Source: CAYZRY01 sp964630225 (GTDB lineage: Bacteria; Bacillota_I; Bacilli_A; RF39; UBA660). From it: a DNA stretch of 17,072 nt. Position numbers and translations under genes: made by a program. A model generated the notes under the pieces. That model did no database searches. It was not told the DNA's origin and saw only the letters and a program-made list of their open reading frames with translations. Within the stretch, counting starts at the first letter, position 1, and every line of letters starts with the position of its first letter. The DNA is taken from NCBI GenBank assembly GCA_964630225.1, contig CAZVUK010000020.1:1-17072 (forward strand), given 5' to 3'. Shown here piece by piece: positions 6,462-14,494 of this stretch.

Positions 6462-8377
6462 TATTTGTCACCCCCCTCGATCTTATAACTGTCTTCAAGT
6501 GAGAAGATGACATTTTCTTCGATCCATTCTTTACGAGGATCAACAGCATCCCCCATTAAAACGCTGACACGTTTTTCCACGAGGACAGCATCTTCGATCG
6601 TAACTCTAATTAAGCTTCGGGTATCTGGATTCATCGTCGTTTCTGATAGCTGATGAAAGTCCATTTCACCTAGTCCTTTATAACGCTGAAGCGTACACTG
6701 CTTATCTTTAGTTTTTGTTTGCATCTCTTCCATCGTATAAGCATAATCTGTTTTTTTCCCACAAGTTATTTTAAACAGTGGCGGAAGAGCTATATAAAGT
6801 TTACCATTTTCAATTAAGGGCTTCATATAACGATAAAAAAACGTTAGTAGTAAACACTGAATATGTGCACCATCATCATCAGCATCGGTCATAATAATAA
6901 CTTTGTCATATTCGCAATCATCAATTTCAAAGTTGGGACCATAACCAGCACCAATAGTATAAATCATCGTATTGATTTCTTCATTTTTTAAAATATCATC
7001 CATCGACGCTTTTTCAGTATTGATAACTTTTCCTCTAAGTGGCAGAATAGCTTGAAATTTCCTATCTCTACCCTGCTTAGCTGAACCACCTGCCGAATCA
7101 CCCTCGACTAAGAATAACTCATTTTTATGTTTATTTTTACTTTGAGCTGGTGCAAGCTTACCGGATAAACTACGTTCTCTTTTATTTTGATTTTTACCAC
7201 TACGCGCATCATCCCTTGCTTTTCTAGCTACTTCCCTAGCTGTTTTACTTCTCAAGGCTTTTTCGATGATATCGGTAGCGACTTTTTTGTTTTCTTCTAA
7301 AAAGAAGTTTAATTTTTCAAAAACAATTGTATCAACGATCGCTCTAGCAGCCGGTGTTCCTAGTTTAGCTTTGGTTTGACCTTCAAACTGAAGAAGCTTT
7401 TCGGGAATCCTTAGTGAGATAATAGCCGTAAGTCCCTCACGGACATCAGAACCTTCGAACGTTTTATCTTTACCTTTGATAAAACCTTCTCTTTTAGCGT
7501 AATCATTAAAAACTCTCGTCAAAGCCGTTTTAAAACCAATCTCGTGTGATCCGCCATCGCTTGTTTTAACATTATTGACAAAAGAGATAATATTTTCATT
7601 ATAGGTATCAGTGTACTGCATAGCTACATCAACAACGATATCATCTTTTGTACCGGTAAAAGATAAAACTTGATTTAAAGTATTTTTATCATTATTCAAA
7701 TAATCGATAAAGTCCTTTAAACCATCACTGTAATTATAGATATTTTCTTTATCATTTATCTCATCTTTAACGGTTATCGTAAGTCCAGAAATTAAAAAAG
7801 CTGATTCTTGCATACGTTCACAAATGGTTGAGAAAGAAAAATCGATGCTTGGAAAAATGTTTTCATCGGCTAAAAAAGTTACCGATGTCCCTGTTCTATT
7901 AGTATTAGATAGTTTAGTTAATTCTTGATCGAGTTTTCCTCCGTCTTTAAATGAGATTAAGTATTCCCCTTTATCGTGGCGAATAACAACCTTCATCCAA
8001 GCACTCAAAGCATTTACGACCGAAGCTCCAACCCCGTGGAGTCCACCGGAAACTTTATAACCACTTTCTTCGAATTTTCCACCGGCATGAAGAACAGTAT
8101 ATATTACTTCGGGAGTGCTCTTACCTGACTGGTGCATACCGATCGGTATTCCTCTTCCTTCATCTTCGATCGTAATACTCTTATCTTTGTTAATCGTAAT
8201 TTTTATGTGCTGACCAAAACCATTGATGGCTTCATCAATGGAATTATCGACGATTTCCCATACTAGATGGTGTAATCCTTTTTTATCAGTTGACCCAATA
8301 TACATCGCTGGTCTTTTTCTAACGGCATCTAAGCCTTGCAAAATCTTAATCGATGATTCATCGTATTTAAGTGCCAT
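6461..8377 (-). CDS. parE: DNA topoisomerase IV subunit B
   Basis: ParE supplies the ATPase and part of the metal site of topoisomerase IV. The 638-residue length is typical. The GHKL ATPase domain shows EIVDNSIDEA (41-50), EDEGRGIP (71-78) and GYKVSGGLHGVGASVVNALS (106-125). The QTK loop is at 335-337 (EGQTKAKLG). The TOPRIM domain has EGDSAGG (425-431), the metal-binding DADDDG (498-503) and QRYKGLGEM (564-572). It is encoded directly before parC with a one-base overlap, the usual parE-parC order. AGGAG lies close to the predicted transcription start, and an extended -10 precedes it. GyrB would be expected elsewhere; the pairing with a ParC without a GyrA box supports ParE. Confidence 0.95.
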   Translation of the reverse strand: MALKYDESSIKILQGLDAVRKRPAMYIGSTDKKGLHHLVWEIVDNSIDEAINGFGQHIKITINKDKSITIEDEGRGIPIGMHQSGKSTPEVIYTVLHAGGKFEESGYKVSGGLHGVGASVVNALSAWMKVVIRHDKGEYLISFKDGGKLDQELTKLSNTNRTGTSVTFLADENIFPSIDFSFSTICERMQESAFLISGLTITVKDEINDKENIYNYSDGLKDFIDYLNNDKNTLNQVLSFTGTKDDIVVDVAMQYTDTYNENIISFVNNVKTSDGGSHEIGFKTALTRVFNDYAKREGFIKGKDKTFEGSDVREGLTAIISLRIPEKLLQFEGQTKAKLGTPAARAIVDTIVFEKLNFFLEENKKVATDIIEKALRSKTAREVARKARDDARSGKNQNKRERSLSGKLAPAQSKNKHKNELFLVEGDSAGGSAKQGRDRKFQAILPLRGKVINTEKASMDDILKNEEINTMIYTIGAGYGPNFEIDDCEYDKVIIMTDADDDGAHIQCLLLTFFYRYMKPLIENGKLYIALPPLFKITCGKKTDYAYTMEEMQTKTKDKQCTLQRYKGLGEMDFHQLSETTMNPDTRSLIRVTIEDAVLVEKRVSVLMGDAVDPRKEWIEENVIFSLEDSYKIEGGDK

Positions 8378-8395
8378 CTAATCATCTCCTAGTTA

Positions 8396-8404
8396 ATTAT
8401 ATCA
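8396..8404 (-). promoter_or_regulatory. Extended -10 promoter of parE-parC
   Basis: On the minus strand TGATATAAT is a perfect extended -10. At 17 bases upstream the -35 position is TTTTTT, the T-tract of the preceding terminator. The predicted start is A8390, the first base of AGGAG, giving a 5' UTR of about 13 nt. Confidence 0.75.
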
Positions 8405-8417
8405 AATATTGTAGGTT

Positions 8418-8451
8418 AAAAAAAGAAATATGACAAGTACTTGTCATATTT
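8418..8451 (-). terminator. Sensor kinase terminator, perfect 26-base palindrome
   Basis: Bases 8426-8451 form a perfect palindrome with core TGACAAGTACTTGTCA, giving an 11 bp stem and GTAC loop. On the minus strand it is followed by C and seven T's (8424-8418). The kinase stop codon (8453-8451) overlaps its first base. It lies 22 bases upstream of the parE extended -10. Confidence 0.8.
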
Positions 8452-10307
8452 TAAGCTTTAAATATATGGTCTATAACGTTTTTAATCTCTTCTTTACTAA
8501 AAGGTTTAGCTATATAAGCACTAAAACCTTGTTCGAGATATTTTTCTTTTGACCCAGCGATGGCATCAGCTGTTAAGGCTACTACCGGGGTGTGAAAGTC
8601 AGGGTTTTCCTTAAGTTTAGCTAGTGCTGTTTCACCACTCATTCCAGGCATCATGATATCCATGAGAATTATATCGTAGGATTTTTCACTGACTTTAAGT
8701 AGACACTCTGCCCCGCTTGTCACATCTTCTAGTTCAAAACCGAGTGGACTTAAGGCAATACGTGCAACTTTTATATTTAAAAGATTATCATCGACAATAA
8801 GAATACGTCTATTTTTATTGTCTTCGACATTAGTTTTTTCTTTTTGTTTAATCTCGACTGTATTAAGCAATCTTATCTCTTCGATAGGCGGCGACATGCG
8901 CGATATCTTTTGTGGAAGATGAACAACGAAGATCGAACCAACCCCATATTGACTCTTGACATTGATATTACCACCCATCAGTTCAACTAATTTTTTAGTA
9001 ATGGCAAGACCAAGTCCCGTTCCTTCAGTCGTCGTGTTACGCTCAGCATCGAGGCGTTCAAACTTGGCGAATAATTTATCTATCTCTTCAGCTTTTATCC
9101 CCATACCAGTATCTTGGACTGATATCATAATATAGGATGTTTTATCTTTGTTGATACATTTAACAGAGAAATTAATCTCTCCTTCTTTAGTATATTTGAT
9201 AGCATTGGTAAGTAAGTTTGTGACAACTTTTTTAACGTTTACTTTATCTCCGATTAATTCATATGGTATATCAGGGGCAACCATGACATTAAGTTTAATA
9301 TTTTTATCGAGTAATTTAGCTTTGATCATTTTGACTGTGCCTTCGATTTCTTCCATTGTTATATATGGAACTTCGACGATCTTCAATTTATTACTTTCGA
9401 TTTTAGATATATCGAGAATTCCTCCGATAATATCAAGTAGTGTCGATGAAGAGCTTACTATATCATCGGCATATTCTTTAATTTCTGGACTGATATTATC
9501 TGTATCTTTGATAGCATTACTGAAGCCAACAATTGCATTAAGTGGGGTTCTAATTTCATGACTCATGCTAGCTAAGAAATCACTTTTAGCCATATTAGCT
9601 CTATCAGCTTCTTCTTTGGCAAGACTTAGGGCTTCACTTAACTTAACATCCGGGTTTTCGATAGTAAAAAACATTATGTATGCCATTAGAGCTAGAATCA
9701 AGTCATAGATATTAAACTCCGGAAAAGCAAAAGTTAATAAACTTAGGGCAAGAGTCATAGCTACAACTAAAAACACCACAGAGTGCCGACGATCTAATTT
9801 TTTAATATTTAAAACATTTATTAATAATGATATAAGCATAATAGCAATTACTACTCCATATGTAACATCGACTAGTGATCCAGTTCCACTAGTTACATAT
9901 TGAAGTTTAACTAATTCAAAATCTAAAAAGAAAGTTAATATTAAGAAAGCCAAAATAAATATAGCCAAAGCAATGTTTACATTTTTAATATTTTGTCTAA
10001 CTTTTTCATAACTGATCACTAAAGTATATATAAGTAATGACGTACAGATAAGAACCATCATGGTAACGGTTATTCTATTTAAAAAATTAATCATCGCTCC
10101 ATATTTACTTAAGACTATATCAAATTCATTTAAAGCACAGACCGTATGTATATAAGTATTAACTGCCGTCACAATTAAAGTTAAAATAAGTATTACTTCA
10201 AAGTATTTGTTTTCGATAAATTTAGCTCTAGTTTTATTAAAATAAACTATATTCAAGATAGCTGTAAAAATTAAACATACTAGAGGAATTTCAAATTCTG
10301 TAAACAT
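8451..10307 (-). CDS. Orphan hybrid sensor histidine kinase with 7 membrane segments and receiver domain
   Basis: This signalling kinase of 618 residues sits in the membrane. Residues 1-217 hold about seven hydrophobic segments (near 5-22, 37-58, 73-99, 110-130, 148-168, 177-195 and 200-216), with no large extracellular domain, suggesting it senses a small or membrane-soluble signal. The HisKA region has the phosphorylated His250 in MSHEIRTPLNAI. The ATPase domain has N368 (NLLTNAIKYT), DTGMG (399-403) and EGTGLGLAI (428-436). After a linker, a receiver domain (about 500-618) has VDDN (505-508), phospho-acceptor Asp550 in LMDIMMPGMSG, Thr579 and Lys601. No partner regulator or HPt protein is encoded in the window, so the output is unknown. 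It is monocistronic, with an extended -10 and AGGTGAT before ATG. Confidence 0.9.
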   Translation of the reverse strand: MFTEFEIPLVCLIFTAILNIVYFNKTRAKFIENKYFEVILILTLIVTAVNTYIHTVCALNEFDIVLSKYGAMINFLNRITVTMMVLICTSLLIYTLVISYEKVRQNIKNVNIALAIFILAFLILTFFLDFELVKLQYVTSGTGSLVDVTYGVVIAIMLISLLINVLNIKKLDRRHSVVFLVVAMTLALSLLTFAFPEFNIYDLILALMAYIMFFTIENPDVKLSEALSLAKEEADRANMAKSDFLASMSHEIRTPLNAIVGFSNAIKDTDNISPEIKEYADDIVSSSSTLLDIIGGILDISKIESNKLKIVEVPYITMEEIEGTVKMIKAKLLDKNIKLNVMVAPDIPYELIGDKVNVKKVVTNLLTNAIKYTKEGEINFSVKCINKDKTSYIMISVQDTGMGIKAEEIDKLFAKFERLDAERNTTTEGTGLGLAITKKLVELMGGNINVKSQYGVGSIFVVHLPQKISRMSPPIEEIRLLNTVEIKQKEKTNVEDNKNRRILIVDDNLLNIKVARIALSPLGFELEDVTSGAECLLKVSEKSYDIILMDIMMPGMSGETALAKLKENPDFHTPVVALTADAIAGSKEKYLEQGFSAYIAKPFSKEEIKNVIDHIFKA

Positions 10308-10324
10308 ATGATCACCTAGTTTAA

Positions 10325-10333
10325 ATTATAACA
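10325..10333 (-). promoter_or_regulatory. Extended -10 promoter of the hybrid kinase
   Basis: On the minus strand TGTTATAAT lies four bases after the 8-base T-tract of the acyltransferase terminator (counting to TATAAT). The start is expected near 10317, the first base of AGGTGAT (10317-10311), giving a 5' UTR of about 10 nt. Confidence 0.75.
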
Positions 10334-10334
10334 T

Positions 10335-10360
10335 AAAAAAAATGGAATTTATCCATTTTT
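10335..10360 (-). terminator. Acyltransferase terminator with the stop codon in its loop
   Basis: On the minus strand AAAAATGGA pairs with TCCATTTTT around a five-base loop TAAAT that begins with the TAA stop (10351-10349). T's run to 10335 and the next gene's -10 follows directly. Confidence 0.8.
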
Positions 10361-11302
10361 CCAGGTTTTTTTCAAAACCTTTACGATATCATAGTCTCCT
10401 TCTTTAGCTCTATCTAATTTTAAATTAATTAGGCTTCTGTCGGGATGCTTTAGCGGATCGAGCTGATCAACAAAGGCAAAGGCATCTTCCTCATATGTTA
10501 TATTTGGATCTTTGTATGTTAGATACTCATCTTCCCAGTCGGGCTCTATCCATTTAAATTGCAGAACTGTTTTTCTTTGATGGTCGACCCATGCCGCGCG
10601 AGCATCTTTTGGAAGTTCTTCACGCTTTAATTTGGGAGCATATTTTTCAATCATTTCGTAACGAAGAGTTGCCAGTTCATCTCTTAACATTAAAGTTCCT
10701 TCTTCGACAGACTGAGATGAAAGATCAATCGGTTTACCAAAGTTAAGATAAATATTTCTGTTTTCTGGATTTTGATAAGATCCAAGCGGTACTACTTCGG
10801 CTCCTGTACGTTGTGCCAATATAGCAGTTCCTGGAAAAAGTCGATTGACAACTTTGTTTTCAGTGACATTCCAAGAAGCCTCAGGATAAATTAAAATACT
10901 TGTTCCGTTCTCAAGAACTTTTTGCATTTTAGGGATAGCTTCTTTTTTACTTTTAGCATCTCTCGTATTGACAAAAATAAAACCATTTAACCAAGCTGCA
11001 TACATATCTGGATTGTGCTCTACTTGATCTTTTGAGTTGGTTAAAAAGTATAGTGGTCGATCGATGCTTACTATCGAACTAGTTACATCATCTGGAAAAG
11101 AGTGAGTTGATGCAAAGATGTATGCTTGGCCTTTTTCAAGTTCAGGATAATTAATTACATGAATTTTTGAATTTCTTTCCATGACTTTCTTCATAACTGC
11201 ACAGACCACCGGGCTAACAAACTTACGAATTTTAATACCGAGTGTCGTGGTAAAATTTTCCACATCGGCTTTCATTAATTTAGGTACATATATATTTTTC
11301 AT
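10349..11302 (-). CDS. PlsC-like 1-acyl-glycerol-3-phosphate acyltransferase family protein
   Basis: The family transfers acyl chains to lysophosphatidic acid, making phosphatidic acid for membrane lipids. Visible motifs are the catalytic HX4D box (H67 and D72 in THSFPDD), GFIFVNTRD (107-115) with R114 as the substrate-contacting Arg, and IYPEASWN (138-145) matching the FPEGT-type box. VPLGSYQ (171-177) matches the last conserved block. The protein has 317 residues, with about 110 extra C-terminal residues beyond the PlsC core that are charged, contain many Asp, Lys and aromatic residues, and are unrecognised. The start has AGAGGA upstream and lies 8 bases after the stop of the 299-residue protein, so the two form an operon. 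Exact substrate is uncertain; it could act on another lysolipid or glycolipid. Confidence 0.85.
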   Translation of the reverse strand: MKNIYVPKLMKADVENFTTTLGIKIRKFVSPVVCAVMKKVMERNSKIHVINYPELEKGQAYIFASTHSFPDDVTSSIVSIDRPLYFLTNSKDQVEHNPDMYAAWLNGFIFVNTRDAKSKKEAIPKMQKVLENGTSILIYPEASWNVTENKVVNRLFPGTAILAQRTGAEVVPLGSYQNPENRNIYLNFGKPIDLSSQSVEEGTLMLRDELATLRYEMIEKYAPKLKREELPKDARAAWVDHQRKTVLQFKWIEPDWEDEYLTYKDPNITYEEDAFAFVDQLDPLKHPDRSLINLKLDRAKEGDYDIVKVLKKTWKNG

Positions 11303-11310
11303 ATTGTCCT

Positions 11311-12210
11311 CTATTTAAGTCCAAACTCATCGTCAAAAAAAGACATTTGGTTTGGATTATCATATTTATTTTTTCTACTTCTTCTTTTAACTGGTGTTTT
11401 TACCAAAACCTTAGGCTCTTCTTTTTTAATTTCAGGTATTGGTGCTTCTTTAGCTTTCTTCTCTTCTTCTTTAATATATCTAAATTTCTTTTCAGCTAAA
11501 TAAACAGTTCTAAAAGTTTTATAAACGACTAGTTCTCTTCTTATATCACGTTCACAAGCATCCATATCTTCATAAGCAGCACTGCTGTAATGATGGTTTA
11601 AAGAAGCTTTATAGCGACGGTATTCATCAAGTAAGTCTAAGATATAAGTATCTACGCGATTAAAGTGATCTTTGTTAGAAGTATTTTTATAATAATTAGC
11701 AAATTCATCATTTTCTAAAAGTTGATATTTAAGATAAGAATACCACTTTACTGTATAGTCATCTTTTAGATCGATAAGCGGTGCTTTTCTTTCATTTCTA
11801 ATTCCAGAGTGAGTATTACTGCGAACTTTGCTAGCGATATTAGAGATAGCCTTATCATTAAAGATAGCCGGATTACATGCATAATAGTTATTTTTTTGAT
11901 ATCCAACGTAGACGTTATAGATGATATCGTTATTTATGACATCATCCTTTAGCCTCTTTAACATATCATCGGCATCTTTATACTGTGATGTAAACATATC
12001 GATAACAGGCAGTGGCAATTTTTTAACTTTTTTATTTCCAGTCAATAGTTTATCGCTGAAGTTTTTAATTTTTACGCTCTGTCCTTCACTTATATTTAAG
12101 ACCGGCTCAAAATCACTGATTTGCAGTGAATAGTTAACGTTTTTACCAGCATATGCATTGGTACAAACTAAATAATAATTATTAATGCCAAATTGCTTAG
12201 TATCTATCAT
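11311..12210 (-). CDS. Hypothetical protein with possible sliding-clamp-binding tail, 299 aa
   Basis: I do not recognise this family. There is no signal peptide or membrane segment. Residues 1 to about 240 look like a folded, Tyr-, Asn- and Lys-rich domain, with a helical part (WYSYLKYQLLEN, then ILDLLDEYRRYKASL). From about residue 240 the sequence becomes a Lys/Glu/Pro-rich linker, then a basic patch (KRRSRKNK), ending NQMSFFDDEFGLK. The pentapeptide Q288-MSFF resembles the QL[SD]LF motif that binds the DnaN sliding clamp, as in the tails of MutS and Y-family polymerases. A basic linker before such a tail fits a DNA-associated protein. It is co-transcribed with the PlsC-like gene and starts from GGGGG before ATG. 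Stop is TAG. Confidence 0.7.
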   Translation of the reverse strand: MIDTKQFGINNYYLVCTNAYAGKNVNYSLQISDFEPVLNISEGQSVKIKNFSDKLLTGNKKVKKLPLPVIDMFTSQYKDADDMLKRLKDDVINNDIIYNVYVGYQKNNYYACNPAIFNDKAISNIASKVRSNTHSGIRNERKAPLIDLKDDYTVKWYSYLKYQLLENDEFANYYKNTSNKDHFNRVDTYILDLLDEYRRYKASLNHHYSSAAYEDMDACERDIRRELVVYKTFRTVYLAEKKFRYIKEEEKKAKEAPIPEIKKEEPKVLVKTPVKRRSRKNKYDNPNQMSFFDDEFGLK

Positions 12211-12233
12211 ATTATCCCCCTTAAACTGGCTAC

Positions 12234-12242
12234 ATTATATCA
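12234..12242 (-). promoter_or_regulatory. Extended -10 promoter of the 299 aa protein-PlsC-like operon
   Basis: On the minus strand TGATATAAT lies between the end of priA and ATG 12210. The expected start is near 12227, giving a 5' UTR of about 17 nt containing AAGGGGG. No T-tract separates it from priA. Confidence 0.7.
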
Positions 12243-12265
12243 TATTTTACTCAAAAAGTAAAGTC

Positions 12266-14422
12266 TTATATAAACCACGGATTAAATGTAATATCGATAC
12301 GCAGGTTTTTACCATCGGCTAATTCTTTGATAGAGCTTAGCACTGACATTAGATTATCAGAGTGTTTATATTTGATTAAGATATTAAAGTTATAGTAATT
12401 TTTGAGTTTAAAAACAGAGGCTACACTTGGTCCAAGTACGGTAACTGTATCAAGCTCAAGATTTAGTTTACTTGCGATAAGTCTTGCTTTGGTACCTGCC
12501 AACTCATAGTTTTGTGAAGAAATTTTAACAAGAACTAAGAAGTAGTATGGCGGGTAAGCTAGCAGTTTACGATTGTTCATCTCTTCATTATAAAAGCCGA
12601 TATAATCATGATTTTTAGCATAAGTAATAGCATAGTGATCAGGATTATAGCTTTGAACGATAACCTTGCTTTTGTCCCCTTTTCTCCCAGCCCGTCCGGC
12701 AACCTGACTTAAAAGTTGAAATGTTTCTTCACTAGCTCTAAAATTAGGTATCATCAGGGAAGTATCGGCATTAATAATACCAACGAGATTAACGTTTTCA
12801 AAGTCGAGGCCCTTAGCTATCATTTGAGTACCCAAAAGAATAGTGGCTTCTTGCGCCCTGAAGCTATCGATTATTTTTTGATGAGCTCCTTTGGTACTAG
12901 TTGTATCTAAATCCATTCTAAGAATTTTAGTATGGAAGAGCTTATGTAGTTCTTCTTCGACCTTTTCGGTACCGCTACCAAGACTTCTTATTGCATTTTC
13001 CTTGCACGAAGGACAAAGCTCAGGCTTTTTGTTGGCATAACCACAGTAATGACAACGCATCATATTAGAGCTTTTATGATAAGTTAAACTGATATCGCAG
13101 TTAGGGCACTTATCGACATAGCCACAATTACTACAAAGTAAATAATTGGAAAAGCCCCGTCTATTAAGTAATAGTAACACTTGTTTATTATTTGTTAAAG
13201 ACTGATTAATTTCATTGATCAATACCTGTGAAAAGATACTCGCTTTATTTTTTTCTTTAGCTAAGTCGATAATATTTACCTCGGGTAGTGCTATATCAAA
13301 GGGACGCTCATGCATCTCTAAAAGATGATAGACTCCTTTTTTGGCTCTAGCGTATGATTCAAGCGAGGGTGTTGCACTTCCTAAAAGTAAAATAGACTTA
13401 TGTTCAAGCGCTCTTTTTTTAGCTATTTCAATAGCGTCGTAGCGTGGCGTATTTTCTTGTTTATAAGAAGATGAGTGCTCTTCATCGATGATTATAACGC
13501 CAATATTTTTTAGTGGAGCAAAGATGGCGCTACGGGCACCAATAACTATTTTTGCTTCACCACGATAGATACGACGATATTCATCGTACTTTTCACCTTC
13601 GGATAAGCGACTATGGTAAACAGCTATTTTATCCTTAAAATGGTAGCTAAAAAGAGCGATAGTTTGAACTGTAATGGCAATCTCGGGCAGGAGTAATAAA
13701 GCACTCTTGCCTTCGGCTAAAGCTTTTTTAATTAATTCTATATAAATAATGGTCTTACCTGATCCCGTTACACCATGAAGTAAAAATGCTTTAGTTGAAT
13801 CAAGTTTATCGATACTACTTAAAATATTACTTTGAAGAGCTGTCGGTTTATAATCAACTTTTTGCACCGAGACATCACTTAATCTATATGTTTCTTCATC
13901 ATTAGTAAGTATATAACCCTTTTTAATAAGGGTCTTTAAACTACTTGATGAAAAATCTTTTAATAAGAATTTAGAAACTTTTCCCTTCTCTTTTAAATAA
14001 TTAATTATTTTAGCTTGTTCTTCATTTTTAGTAATAATATCTTCATTATCATTTATACTGAAATATTTAACTGTTTTAATATTTAATTTACTTTTATTTG
14101 ATGCTTTAATTCCTTTAGGAAGCATTGCTTGAAGAGCTGCTATTTTAGTTGAAAGGGTTGTATCAGAGACATATTTAGCAAGGGCTAAAAGTTCTGCATC
14201 TAAATAAAACTCTCTATCGATAATATCTATTATTTCTTTTAATTCCAAAATATCAGAAGTAGCACTTAGGTCTATGACAAAGCCTTCGAGCTTTTGGTGA
14301 CCGAAAGGAACTTTAACTCTTTGTCCCAACGCAATAAGGTTCCTCAAGTTATGAGGAACTTCATAGTCAAAAGTTTTATCTATTTTACTGTGTGACAGTT
14401 CTACTAATACTTTGGCTATCAT
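12266..14422 (-). CDS. priA: Primosomal protein N' (replication restart helicase PriA)
   Basis: PriA reloads the replisome at stalled forks, binding the fork and unwinding DNA with ATP. The N-terminal DNA-binding domain starts MIAKVLVELSHSKIDKTFDY and includes GQRVKVPFG (33-41). The superfamily 2 helicase core has Walker A GVTGSGKT (217-224), DEEH (313-316), GSATPS (348-353) and QVAGRAGR (573-580). Eight cysteines bind zinc, in pairs C430/C433, C439/C442, C457/C460 and C470/C473. At 718 residues it is somewhat shorter than Bacillus PriA. AAGGAGG precedes ATG. It follows rnhB across a terminator. No strong terminator follows, so some transcripts may continue into the 299-residue gene. Confidence 0.95.
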   Translation of the reverse strand: MIAKVLVELSHSKIDKTFDYEVPHNLRNLIALGQRVKVPFGHQKLEGFVIDLSATSDILELKEIIDIIDREFYLDAELLALAKYVSDTTLSTKIAALQAMLPKGIKASNKSKLNIKTVKYFSINDNEDIITKNEEQAKIINYLKEKGKVSKFLLKDFSSSSLKTLIKKGYILTNDEETYRLSDVSVQKVDYKPTALQSNILSSIDKLDSTKAFLLHGVTGSGKTIIYIELIKKALAEGKSALLLLPEIAITVQTIALFSYHFKDKIAVYHSRLSEGEKYDEYRRIYRGEAKIVIGARSAIFAPLKNIGVIIIDEEHSSSYKQENTPRYDAIEIAKKRALEHKSILLLGSATPSLESYARAKKGVYHLLEMHERPFDIALPEVNIIDLAKEKNKASIFSQVLINEINQSLTNNKQVLLLLNRRGFSNYLLCSNCGYVDKCPNCDISLTYHKSSNMMRCHYCGYANKKPELCPSCKENAIRSLGSGTEKVEEELHKLFHTKILRMDLDTTSTKGAHQKIIDSFRAQEATILLGTQMIAKGLDFENVNLVGIINADTSLMIPNFRASEETFQLLSQVAGRAGRKGDKSKVIVQSYNPDHYAITYAKNHDYIGFYNEEMNNRKLLAYPPYYFLVLVKISSQNYELAGTKARLIASKLNLELDTVTVLGPSVASVFKLKNYYNFNILIKYKHSDNLMSVLSSIKELADGKNLRIDITFNPWFI

Positions 14423-14438
14423 ATTCCTCCTTGTTAAT

Positions 14439-14447
14439 AGTTTATCA
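14439..14447 (-). promoter_or_regulatory. Possible priA promoter (TGATAAACT)
   Basis: On the minus strand TGATAAACT matches an extended -10 with a weaker TAAACT box. It would start transcription near 14432 at the AAGGAGG ribosome binding site (14432-14426), as at neighbouring genes. The region lies between the rnhB terminator and priA. No good -35 is seen. Confidence 0.4.
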
Positions 14448-14460
14448 AAATATAGACAAT

Positions 14461-14494
14461 AAAAAAAGTATTATAGATTTTCTAAATACTTTTT
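14461..14494 (-). terminator. rnhB terminator containing the stop codon
   Basis: On the minus strand AAAAAGTATT pairs with AATACTTTTT. An inner TAGA/TCTA helix sits around AAA, with one bulged T. Seven T's follow (14467-14461). The rnhB stop (14473-14471) lies in the stem. Confidence 0.8.

Noticed and set aside
3942..8377. Reading the pair as GyrB and GyrA
   Set aside because: The A subunit lacks a GyrA box and has a ParC-like C-terminal motif, and the B-A gene pair with one-base overlap fits parE-parC.
12246..12262. Hairpin after priA as a true terminator
   Set aside because: Only 6 bp, AT-rich and with no T-tract on the minus strand.
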